Counted from the first letter of the stretch, positions 6,620-13,560 are shown. The stretch is 15,443 bases of DNA from an uncultured Eubacteriales bacterium (GCA_934444485.1 CAKSCN010000044.1:1-15443); one strand, 5' to 3'. Notes: generated from the sequence alone by a model not told the origin. Numbers and translations are program-made.

Positions 6620-6942
6620 ATGAAGAAAAGCGAAGCTTTTCAACCCCAATTCTCCATTCTCCACTCTCAATTCTCAATTCCAAAGCGACTTTAGGAGCTT
6701 TTCCACGTCAACGTTGCGAAGCAACACATCACAGTTTTGCGAAGCAAAACACTTCACTTCGGCGCAAGCCGAAACTTCTCTCGACCGCAGGTCGAACATA
6801 ACTTTGAAAAGCGAAGCTTTTCTACCTTAACGTGCCGCAGGCACATTTCACATCGAACGAAGTGAGATATTTCACACGAGCGAAGCGAGTATTTCACGTT
6901 TTGCGCAAGCAAAACCTTTCACTTGAAAAGCAAAGCTTTTCA
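6620..6942 (+). repeat. D hairpin, 7-bp tract and hairpin array 2 (upstream of mreC)
   Basis: GAAAAGC-GAA-GCTTTTC and a CCATTCTC tract (6648-6680) lead into ten hairpins from 6713. Examples are GTTGC-GAA-GCAAC, GTTTTGC-GAA-GCAAAAC, TTCGGC-GCAA-GCCGAA, TCGACC-GCA-GGTCGA, GTGCC-GCA-GGCAC (6832-6844) and GTTTTGC-GCAA-GCAAAAC (6898-6915). Two stems (6852-6868, 6876-6890) have tandem GA/GA mismatches. Most spacers are exactly 7 nt (ACTTCAC, ATTTCAC, CTTTCAC). Confidence 0.9.
6631..6942 (+). repeat. left arm of the inverted repeat flanking mreC
   Basis: Matches the reverse complement of 7793-8102 with only scattered differences by eye. It covers the tract and array 2. Confidence 0.85.
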
Positions 6943-6955
6943 CCTCGGGGGTCTT

Positions 6956-7795
6956 ATGATATTACGAAGAAGCTCAAAATATTATATAGCGTGCGTGAGC
7001 CTGTCGATAATCCTTTCGGGGCTTGCGATGTATTCACACGCCGTCGGAGCGGCGGGAGCACTGCAAAACGTCGTCGCTCTCGTGACGGTTCCTATGACGT
7101 CGGCGTTCGACAGCATGACCGATTCAATAGCGTCGGTCGGAGAGTATTTCGGAAGCATAAAGGAGCTTCGTGACGAAAACGACGCCCTGCGTGCGGAAAA
7201 CCGCCGTCTTGCGATAGAAAACGAAGAGGCGAAAAAAATAGCTGCCGAAAATGAGAAGCTGTATGCGTTCATGGACTTGAAGCGTGAGCGCACCGACATT
7301 CATTTTATAAACGCAGAGATTGTCGCACGAAGCGAGGGCAACTTCATGTCGTCGTTCACGCTCGACAGAGGAACGTTCCACGGCATAGACAAAAACATGG
7401 CGGTGATAACCGAAGACAGCGTTCTCGGAGTCATAACCGAAGCCGGAGCGACCTACTCTAAAGGTATCACGGTGATAGGAGCCAATATTTCCGCCGGCGT
7501 ATACTTCAAGCGCACGGGACTCACGGCGACTCTCGACGGCAGCTATGATTTTGCCGCAAAGGGCAGATGCCGCATAACCGGCGTTCCGACAACGGCAGAC
7601 GTCGAGGTCGGCGACCTTGTGTATACCTCCGGTTACGGCGACGTGTATCCGAAGGATATTCTCATCGGCGAGGTGGACGCCATCATCCCCGACGCACTCA
7701 CCTACACGCTCGAGATAAGCGTCAAGCCTGCCGCAGACTTCGATAACTCCGATACCGTCATGGTTATCACGGGGTTTGATAAGACGTACAATTGA
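6956..7795 (+). CDS. mreC: rod-shape-determining protein MreC
   Basis: 279-residue MreC, the scaffold of the elongasome outside the membrane that links MreB and the peptidoglycan synthases. A short basic N-terminus (RRSSK) leads into one transmembrane segment (about 9-28). A coiled coil follows (about 66-108, ending LRAENRRLAIENEEAKK-like heptads), then the beta-rich core with DRGTFHGID (from D137) and VGDLVYTSG (218-226), both family signatures. ATG 6956 is preferred over an in-frame TTG at 6923, which lies inside a repeat hairpin; a G-rich GGGGG (6946-6950) serves as a weak Shine-Dalgarno. mreB and mreD, its usual neighbours, are absent on both sides. The TGA stop lies at the edge of the right arm of a 310-bp inverted repeat flanking the gene. 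Confidence 0.94.
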   Translation: MILRRSSKYYIACVSLSIILSGLAMYSHAVGAAGALQNVVALVTVPMTSAFDSMTDSIASVGEYFGSIKELRDENDALRAENRRLAIENEEAKKIAAENEKLYAFMDLKRERTDIHFINAEIVARSEGNFMSSFTLDRGTFHGIDKNMAVITEDSVLGVITEAGATYSKGITVIGANISAGVYFKRTGLTATLDGSYDFAAKGRCRITGVPTTADVEVGDLVYTSGYGDVYPKDILIGEVDAIIPDALTYTLEISVKPAADFDNSDTVMVITGFDKTYN

Positions 7796-8102
7796 AAAGC
7801 TTTGCTTTTCAAGTGAAAGGTTTTGCTTGCGCAAAACGTGAAATACTCGCTGCGCTCGTGTGAAATATCTCGCTTCGCTCGATGTGAAATGTGCCTGCGG
7901 CACGTTAAGGTAGAAAAGCTTCGCTTTTCAAGTGATGTTCGACCTGCGGTCGAGAGAAGTTTCGGCTTGCGCCGAAGTGAAGTGTTTTGCTTCGCAAAAC
8001 TGTGATGTGTTGCTTCGCAACGTTAGCGTGGAAAAGCTCCAAAGTCGCTTTGGAGTGGAGAATTGAGAGTGGAGAATGGAGAATTAGGGTTGAAAAGCTT
8101 CG
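7793..8102 (-). repeat. hairpin array 3 / right arm of the inverted repeat flanking mreC
   Basis: Inverted copy of 6631-6942. The mreC TGA (7793-7795) is its first triplet. Relative to the left arm, the hairpin at 6852-6868 has a compensatory change (AC-GAA-GT becomes GC-GAA-GC). Confidence 0.88.
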
Positions 8103-8123
8103 CAGAGTTGTCAGAGCCAACTC

Positions 8124-8172
8124 GAGAGAAAATGTACGCTTCGCTGAGTGCTTGCGCACTCACATTTCTCTC
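8124..8172 (-). repeat. three-way-junction-like palindrome
   Basis: An outer stem pairs 8124-8135 with 8162-8172 (11 bp with one bulged A). Inside it, on the minus strand, are GAGTGC-GCAA-GCACTC (8146-8161) and a mini-hairpin with GCGAAGC (within 8136-8145). This unit occurs once in the window, inserted between the D hairpin and module E. Confidence 0.6.
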
Positions 8173-8203
8173 CGCTTCCTACATGGCGTTTGTGCGTGAT
8201 TGT

Positions 8204-8300
8204 ATGGTGCTTACCGTTTGTCGGTTTTCTACAGTATGATATACATAACCTTGCGTTTGGTTCATGCGGAACGAGCAAGCCCGTTCCCTACAAAGTGTCA
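8204..8300 (-). repeat. module E copy 4
   Basis: Reverse-strand copy. On the minus strand it has TTTGTAGGGAACGGGCTTG...CGTTCC, then TTATGTATATC, GTAG, and AAACGGTAAGCACCAT. Confidence 0.8.
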
Positions 8301-8383
8301 TTGAGAATGTGCGAACCTTGAGCTACGTACACGCCAAAGAGCTTGATTTTCACCGAATTCCCCCTTGAGAGAGTTCTTATCCG

Positions 8384-8530
8384 ACAGTCCCTCAGTCAGC
8401 TTCGCTGACAGCTCCCCTTGCACAGAGGATGCCTCCGGAGTTGGCAGAGCCACCGGAGTTGACACGGGGTCAACTCGAGAGTAAATTGCTTCGCAATTTC
8501 TCTGGCGACGTGGTCGCCTCCAATACACCA
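8384..8530 (-). repeat. module A copy 3
   Basis: Reverse-strand copy of 1448-1627. GTCAGC-GAA-GCTGAC replaces the ACGAC-GCA-GTCGT hairpin, while GGCGAC/GTCGCC, AAATTGC/GCAATTT and GAGTTGAC/GTCAACTC are kept. Stretch 8302-8383 holds a B-tail-like remnant. Confidence 0.85.
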
Positions 8531-8540
8531 TGGAGAAAGT

Positions 8541-8928
8541 GCTAATTTCAAGCTTCGCACTTCCAAGAAAGTTTTATTTTCCCCGAATCCCCCATGAGCA
8601 GGCGGCAACCTCAATTTACGCACTTTCCAAGAGCCTCATCTTCGCCGAATTTTGCTGTCGAGCCGTGCGAGGCGTAAAATCGGTGAACGGTATAAGCTCT
8701 GAATTACAGTTCCTCAAAATTCACGCCAACATAAATCTAAGTCGGTCACTTGCGCATATGGTGACCGACTTCGGTATTTCCTCGGATAAGATGTGTCCTT
8801 GCCCATTTCACGACGGAGTCCTCGACGACGTCGTGCGGCAGTGCCTTCAAATTACAATATAATCCGTCCCCTGCAAAGCGCCAGCTTTGCTCCTTAAAGT
8901 CTTTTGGTTCTTTTCTTCAGAAAAGAAT
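8541..8928 (-). repeat. module B copy 4 (downstream of the flippase)
   Basis: Minus-strand copy beginning at the hairpin that holds the flippase stop codon. It has GCAAAGC/GCTTTGC, CACGAC/GTCGTG, the middle hairpin AAGTCGGTCAC/GTGACCGACTT (8739-8771, 11 bp) and the CGCCTCGCACGGCTCGAC 3' segment. Confidence 0.85.
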
Positions 8929-8988
8929 GCGTCGCAGACGCCCCCGCGGCGAGCGCTCCCGTAAAGCCCCCGTAGTCCTCGTAAGCCC
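8909..8988 (-). repeat. CTTACGGG repeats plus hairpin invading the flippase 3' end
   Basis: Read on the minus strand, this segment has GGGGGCTTACG, a GGGGGCTTTACGG unit, GCTCGCCGCGGGGGC and then a TTCTTTTC/GAAAAGAA hairpin. The same string of units occurs non-coding at 2938-3003 and 10309-10404. Here it is in frame with the flippase and supplies its last 23 or so codons and stop. Confidence 0.8.
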
Positions 8989-10281
8989 CCGACCCTTGCA
9001 CGGTTCGTGCAGAGCGAAGAAGAGGACGGCGGGTTCGTAGACGAGGCAGACGAGCATACCCGAGATTTGCCCGATGAGCACGCCTGCGATGCCGAGTTTT
9101 GGAGTGAGGAAGAGGGTGAGCGGGACGTTCACCGCCACCTCGAGGAACGGTTTGAAGAACTCGAGTCGGAAAAGTCCGAGCGCATCACGGAACACGAGAA
9201 ACGCCGAGCGCACCGTCACGATGAAGTAGGACGTGCAGAAAAGAAAGGTTTCAAGGCTTCCGAGGACGTATTTTTCGCCCACCCACGCCGAGATGATTTT
9301 GGGGTAGGCGAAGTAAAGAAGCGGCGAGGTCACTGCGGCAATGGCGAACACCGCACCGAAGACCTTCCAAAACACCGCCCTCACACGGCTCTTGCTTTCG
9401 GTTGCGCCGAGGTTGCCGAGGCTTGACGATACCGACCCTGCCGCAAGGCTTGCGAACGCCGCAAGAGAACCGCTTATCATGGTGTAATTGCCGTAGTACG
9501 CACCGGCGGCAAGACCCAGAAACGACATCACGGCAAGGTTATCGGCAGAGCCGACGATAATTGCTCCGAGCCTGTGGAAAAACAGTGCGCAGACCTGCTT
9601 TACTATCGCACGCACCGACTCCGGCGAGAGGTGAGCGGACGCTTTCAGAAACGGATACTTTTTCCCGAGGTAGGCGTGCAGAGCGTAATCCTCCGCAACT
9701 CCGAACACAATCGACGCCGCAAGGTACATTTCATAGCTTGAGGTTATGCGAAGCACCGTGAGTCTTGCGAACGACATCGCCGTAAAGAAAACGGTGTGGT
9801 ATGCGGTGAGGATGTAGCCCTGCATATTTGCGAATGCGAACGCGCGGCGTGAGGCGAAAACGTACCCGAGAGACAGGTTTGCGACCGACAGAAGATACAC
9901 CCTTGAGGCATCGGTGATCCCCGGCGGTATATCGGCTATCTGCGGCAGAAAGGGCGTGAGTGCAAGTCCGGCAAGTGCCGACACGGCGGCGGACACGAGG
10001 TTCACCCTCGACAGAAAGGTATTGAGGGCGGTTATGCGTTCGGTGTCCCCCTCGGCTATGGGGCGGTAGCAGGCGTAAATTACGGCGGCAGCGAATCCCG
10101 GCTCGGCAAGCGACAGGAACGACAGTATGTGTCCGAAAAGGCTGCCGAGTCCCATGTACTCGCTTCCCATTACCGCAAGGAATATCCTCCTCGACGCAAA
10201 GTTTACCGCTACCGTTATTATCTGACCGGCAAGCGACGCTCCGAAGTTCGCCGCCGCCGCTCTCGTTCGTGTCATCTTCAT
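8917..10281 (-). CDS. Wzx-like oligosaccharide flippase (MVF/MATE superfamily) with repeat-encoded C-terminus
   Basis: 454-residue polytopic membrane protein with about 12 hydrophobic segments. The N-terminal half, with NFASRRIFLAVMGSEYMG, SLAEPGF and CYRPIAEGD (residues about 27-79), matches Firmicutes polysaccharide-biosynthesis flippases that move lipid-linked oligosaccharide or similar cargo across the membrane. The substrate cannot be read from sequence, and no glycosyltransferase or polymerase gene is nearby. The start is supported by AAGGAG (10288-10293 on the minus strand) 6 nt upstream; the ATG at codon 3 is an alternative. Residues from about 432 to 454 (GLTRTTGALRERSPRGRL...) do not look like a flippase tail. 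They are the translation of the CTTACGGG/hairpin repeat found after other genes, and the TGA stop lies in the loop of that hairpin. The ancestral C-terminus was probably overwritten. Confidence 0.82.
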   Translation of the reverse strand: MKMTRTRAAAANFGASLAGQIITVAVNFASRRIFLAVMGSEYMGLGSLFGHILSFLSLAEPGFAAAVIYACYRPIAEGDTERITALNTFLSRVNLVSAAVSALAGLALTPFLPQIADIPPGITDASRVYLLSVANLSLGYVFASRRAFAFANMQGYILTAYHTVFFTAMSFARLTVLRITSSYEMYLAASIVFGVAEDYALHAYLGKKYPFLKASAHLSPESVRAIVKQVCALFFHRLGAIIVGSADNLAVMSFLGLAAGAYYGNYTMISGSLAAFASLAAGSVSSSLGNLGATESKSRVRAVFWKVFGAVFAIAAVTSPLLYFAYPKIISAWVGEKYVLGSLETFLFCTSYFIVTVRSAFLVFRDALGLFRLEFFKPFLEVAVNVPLTLFLTPKLGIAGVLIGQISGMLVCLVYEPAVLFFALHEPCKGRGLTRTTGALRERSPRGRLRRILF

Positions 10282-10308
10282 ATAATACTCCTTAATGGTA
10301 CGGGGCTT

Positions 10309-10382
10309 CTTACGGGAGCCGCTCGCCGCAGGGGCTTACGGGGGCTTACGAGAGCCGCTCGCTGCGGAGGCGTCTGCGATGC
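10309..10382 (+). repeat. CTTACGGG/GCTCGCCGC repeats upstream of the flippase
   Basis: Units CTTACGGG, GCCGCTCGCCGCAGGGG, GCTTACGGGGG and GCCGCTCGCTGCGG, then GCGTCTGCGATGCG. They are closely similar to the inverted segment 8929-8988 that encodes the flippase C-terminus. Confidence 0.8.
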
Positions 10383-10678
10383 GTTCTTTCTTGAAAGAAA
10401 GAACCAAAGAACTTTATCCTATAGTAATTTGAAGGCTGTACCGAAGTCGGCGTCCATAAACGCAAGCCGCCGACTTAAATGAGCAGGACCATCTTATCGG
10501 AGAGAGTACTGTTCGACATCGGCTAAGCCTCCGTCGAAGGTGGGGATAGCATCAGGCTTTGTTGGGACTTAATCCGAGGTTCAGCCGTTCCCGAAATTTG
10601 AACCTCACTTCGTTCGACGACAAATTACGGAAAGATGAGGTTTTTGGGCGGTGCGAAGCTCGAGGTTCGCATTTTCTC
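10383..10678 (+). repeat. module B copy 5
   Basis: The opening hairpin is GTTCTTTCTT/AAGAAAGAAC (10383-10404). The GCAAAGC hairpin is absent. AAGTCGGCG/CGCCGACTT takes the place of the CACAACGGCG stem, the middle segment is TTCGAC...GTCGAA, and the 3' segment is the ACAAATTACGG type. Unlike the other copies, it is not downstream of a gene end. Confidence 0.8.
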
Positions 10679-10880
10679 CATGGTATACTGTAGGGACACA
10701 CAGGATGCGAAGCATCTGTGTAGATTGCTCCGTCCGTTGCCTCGGACAATTTGCCGACCTCGAATAATGCGCATTTGCTGTAATTTTTCCACCGCATTTC
10801 TACGGTACGGCATACATAACCGTGTGTGCGGTTCTTGCGGAACAGAGCATATATGCTCGTCAAGCCCGTTCCCTACAAAA
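10679..10880. repeat. two module E copies head to head
   Basis: A plus-strand E start (CATGGTATACTGTAGGG with an ACACAGGATGC-GAA-GCATCTGTGT hairpin) is followed by a minus-strand E (about 10796-10880). The latter is recognised by CGGTACGGCATACATAACCG and CCCGTTCCCTACAAAA; its hairpin carries an extra GAGCATATATGCTC palindrome. Confidence 0.7.
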
Positions 10881-10950
10881 CATCAACAAGGTTTGCAATA
10901 AAATCGTATTATCGCAAACATCAAAAAACTCGGATAAAAACTATAATCAA

Positions 10951-11028
10951 CAGCCCCTCAGTCAGCTTCGCTGACAGCTCCCCTTACACAGGGGAGCCTC
11001 GGCGACGTGGTCGCCTCCAATACACCCA
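10951..11028 (-). repeat. module A copy 4 (short form)
   Basis: Minus-strand copy with GTCAGC-GAA-GCTGAC and GGCGAC-CAC-GTCGCC brought close together. The AAATTGC and GAGTTGAC hairpins are missing. Confidence 0.85.
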
Positions 11029-11092
11029 TACCCTCTGCAAAAATCCGCTTTCCCTTTATCGCACAACCTCAAATCCGCACCATACAAATATT

Positions 11093-11268
11093 GAAGAAAA
11101 GCGAAGCTTTTCAACGTCAATTATGAATTATGCATTATGAATTATGAATTCTGCCTTTCTTTCCCTTCACCGCACAATCTCAAACTCCGCACCATAAAAA
11201 TTATTGAAGAAAAACGCTTAGCGTTTTTCGACATCAATTCTCCATTTTCCATTCTCCATTCTCAATTC
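11093..11268 (+). repeat. two D hairpins with 7-bp-period tracts before dnaX
   Basis: GAAAAGC-GAA-GCTTTTC followed by ATTATGA units (to 11154) is repeated as GAAAAACGC-TTA-GCGTTTTTC followed by CCATTCTC units (11235-11268). Both are preceded by CGCACAA(C/T)CTCAAA and CCGCACCATA, so the whole block is a direct duplication with a different stem and tract. 11269-11421 is AT-rich with a possible -10. Confidence 0.75.
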
Positions 11269-11365
11269 AATTTTATGTTTCCTTTCCCCTTTGTATTCGC
11301 AAAAACGGCGTGCTGAAAAAAACCGAAAATTTACACCGCCGTCACCGAGAGTATGAATTTTGGAG

Positions 11366-11376
11366 TATAATATAAT
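11366..11376 (+). promoter_or_regulatory. possible -10 element(s) upstream of dnaX
   Basis: Overlapping TATAAT hexamers at 11366-11371 and 11371-11376 lie 46-56 nt before dnaX, just after the last repeat module ends. I do not see a convincing -35 at 17 nt. Confidence 0.35.
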
Positions 11377-11421
11377 GTAGAAAGCTGCGGCGAAAGCCGC
11401 CGGAATGCGGGAGTTGGTAAA

Positions 11422-13209
11422 ATGAGTGCGGAATATGTGGCGCTTTACAGAAAATGGAGACCGAAAACGTTTGCGGACGTCGTCGGTCAGGAGCATATAA
11501 CGGAGGTGCTTTCGGGCGAGATAAAGACCGGGAGCGTGTCGCACGCATACCTTTTCTGCGGTTCGAGAGGCACGGGCAAGACAACCTGCGCCAAGATTTT
11601 CGCACGTGCGGTAAACTGCGAACACCCCGTGAACGGCGACCCGTGCGGAGAGTGCGAGACCTGCCGTGCGTCGGAGAATACATTTGACATCGTCGAGATG
11701 GACGCAGCGTCGAACAACGGCGTTGACGAAATACGAAAGCTCAAGGAGGAGGTCATGTACCCCCCGACCGAGATGCGCCGCAAGGTGTACATCATCGACG
11801 AGGTTCATATGCTCTCGGCGAGTGCGTTCAACGCTCTTCTGAAGACTCTCGAGGAGCCGCCGGAACACGTCATATTCATTCTTGCGACGACCGAGCTTAA
11901 CAAGATTCCGATAACCATTCTGTCCAGATGCAAAAGGTTCGATTTTCACCGCATCACTCCGGAGAAGATTTTCGGACGTCTCAGAATGATTTCCGACAGC
12001 GAGGGTATCGGTATCGACGACGGTGCGCTGAGACTCATTTCACGCCTTGCCTCGGGTGCGATGAGAGACGCACTTTCCATGCTCGAGATGTTCGTCGGCA
12101 AAGAGGGAACGGTTGACGAAAAAGCGGCGGCGGACACGCTGGGAGTCGTCGGTCGCGAACCTGTGCTTGCGCTTGTGAATGCGATTGCGGCAAAGGACAT
12201 CGACGAAGCTCTTGCGACTCTGTGGCGTCTTTACGACTGCGGCAAGGACCTTGCGGTGCTATGCTCCGAGTGCGGAGAGCTTTTCCGCGATATGCTCATG
12301 ATAAAGTACACGAAGAACCCCGAAAGCTTTCTCGGAGAGTCGGCGGCGGAAACGGCAGGGGTCAGGGCGGCGGCGGACAAATTCACGGCGGACAGGCTTG
12401 TTGACTGCTCGGAAATACTCGAAGCGACTGCGGCGAAGCTCACGAGGGGTGCGTTCAGCCGTCGGACGGTGTTCGAGACGTCGCTGTTCAAGCTTTGCGG
12501 CATAAAGCTCACCGACCTTCCGGAGAGTGTGAGCGAGAGGGTGGCGTCGCTTGAGGAGAGGCTGCTTCGCATAGAGAGAAACGGCGTCACGCTGCGCACG
12601 GAAAATGCGGTCGGCACGGTTGTGGAAAACTCTGCGAAAAAGGCTGCGGAGAATGTGGAAAAGTCGGAAACCGTCGAAAAAACGCCGAAAGCGGCAAATA
12701 TTGACAGTACGTTTTCTGATGCGGACATACCGCCCGAGGGTGGAGAAATTGCGGAGGATCCGTATGCGGACGTGCCTTTTGACGTAGATTTGCCGAAAGA
12801 AAAAAAGGCGGCAAGCGCCGCACCTAAGGTTGAAGCAGGGGTAAAGCCTGTGGAAAAGTCTGTGGATTGTGTGGAAAAGTCGGAAAAAAAAGACGCCGGG
12901 ACAGAGTCTGCGGCGGAAAATGCCGGCTCAGCGGAGGGGACGAAGCCCGTTACGGAGTACCGAGAGGTAATCGACGCACTTGTTGCCGAAGACAAGATGT
13001 TCATATCGTTTCTCAACGGCTCGTCGGCGTTCTACTCTGCGCCGGACAAGGTGAAGGTGGAGCTTAGCGGCTTTGCGTACACGTTCATCACCAACAGCGA
13101 CGCCAAGCAAAAGCAGATTTCCGACGCTTTCGCCAAAATTCTCGGGCGTGAGGTGCGTGTCCTCTTCACCCAGGCGAAACCCAAATCCGACACCCCGTGG
13201 GAGCTGTGA
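11422..13209 (+). CDS. dnaX: DNA polymerase III subunit gamma/tau
   Basis: 595-residue clamp-loader ATPase. Walker A is GSRGTGKTT (47-55). The zinc module uses C66, C75, C78 and C81. Walker B is YIIDEVH (123-129), followed by NALLKTLEEPP (137-147), sensor 1 near T156-T157 and SRC (168-170). The AAA+ and collar domains end near 375. A low-complexity linker rich in E, K and A follows (about 400-515). A C-terminal domain from about 518 (EYREVIDALVAEDKMF) should be the tau part that contacts the polymerase. GGGAG (11409-11413) 8 nt before ATG fixes the start. An A AAA AAG heptamer in the linker could give a shorter gamma form. The usual downstream ybaB-recR pair is missing; a B repeat and a glycosidase gene follow. 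Confidence 0.96.
   Translation: MSAEYVALYRKWRPKTFADVVGQEHITEVLSGEIKTGSVSHAYLFCGSRGTGKTTCAKIFARAVNCEHPVNGDPCGECETCRASENTFDIVEMDAASNNGVDEIRKLKEEVMYPPTEMRRKVYIIDEVHMLSASAFNALLKTLEEPPEHVIFILATTELNKIPITILSRCKRFDFHRITPEKIFGRLRMISDSEGIGIDDGALRLISRLASGAMRDALSMLEMFVGKEGTVDEKAAADTLGVVGREPVLALVNAIAAKDIDEALATLWRLYDCGKDLAVLCSECGELFRDMLMIKYTKNPESFLGESAAETAGVRAAADKFTADRLVDCSEILEATAAKLTRGAFSRRTVFETSLFKLCGIKLTDLPESVSERVASLEERLLRIERNGVTLRTENAVGTVVENSAKKAAENVEKSETVEKTPKAANIDSTFSDADIPPEGGEIAEDPYADVPFDVDLPKEKKAASAAPKVEAGVKPVEKSVDCVEKSEKKDAGTESAAENAGSAEGTKPVTEYREVIDALVAEDKMFISFLNGSSAFYSAPDKVKVELSGFAYTFITNSDAKQKQISDAFAKILGREVRVLFTQAKPKSDTPWEL
12801..12807 (+). promoter_or_regulatory. candidate -1 frameshift slippery site in dnaX
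   Basis: The heptamer A AAA AAG is in the reading phase used by E. coli dnaX (0-frame codons GAA AAA AAG at 12799-12807). After a -1 slip the next codons are GGC GGC AAG CGC CGC ACC TAA, so translation would stop at 12825-12827, giving a product of about 468 residues. A 5-bp hairpin, GCGGC/GCCGC (12808-12821), follows with no spacer, which is closer than in E. coli. Transcriptional slippage on the A-run is an alternative. Confidence 0.45.
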
Positions 13210-13218
13210 GGCTGTTAA

Positions 13219-13262
13219 ACAATTGACGATTGACAATTGACGATTACGGGGGCTACGGAGGC
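13219..13262 (+). repeat. ATTGACA tract after dnaX
   Basis: Three 7-nt units begin 10 bp after the dnaX stop codon, then ATTACGGGGG leads into module B. Confidence 0.8.
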
Positions 13263-13560
13263 GTTCTTTTCTGAAGAAAAGAACCAAAAGACTTTATCCT
13301 ATAGTAATTTGGAGGTTATACCGCACGACATCGTCAAGGACTCCATCGTGAAATGAGGAAGACTCATCTAATCGAATAAAGTGCGAAAGTCGGTCACCAT
13401 ATATTCAAGTGACCGACTTAGATTTATGTATGCGGAAATTTTGAGGAACTGTATCCGAACTTCTCCCGTTCCCGAAATTTGTACCTCACTTCGTTCGACG
13501 ACAAATTACGGAATGATGAGCTTTTGGAAAAGTGCAAAGCTTGAGGTTAGCATTCTCTCT
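13263..13560 (+). repeat. module B copy 6
   Basis: GTTCTTTTC/GAAAAGAAC (13263-13284), CACGAC...ATCGTG, AAGTCGGTCAC/GTGACCGACTT (13387-13419), then the ACAAATTACGG 3' segment. It combines the middle hairpin of copies 4 and 7 with the 3' segment of copies 2, 3 and 5. Confidence 0.85.

Noticed and set aside
6407..6801. Small ORFs with products like MYGAYRLYVFYG in several gaps
   Set aside because: The same peptides recur wherever module E and D repeats occur; they are repeat translations without ribosome sites.
6713..6942. CRISPR array
   Set aside because: The constant part is only 7 nt and the variable parts are perfect palindromes of 13-20 nt drawn from a small vocabulary, unlike repeats with unique spacers. 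No cas genes are present.
6923..6955. TTG start for mreC at 6923
   Set aside because: It lies inside the last array hairpin, has no Shine-Dalgarno, and would put KSKAFHLGG before the conserved N-terminus.
7124..7903. 259-residue reverse-strand ORF over mreC
   Set aside because: Its N-terminal part is translated array sequence and the rest is antisense to mreC.
11218..11949. 243-residue reverse-strand ORF over the start of dnaX
   Set aside because: It overlaps the dnaX Walker A and zinc region in antisense and runs into repeats; it has no recognisable domain.
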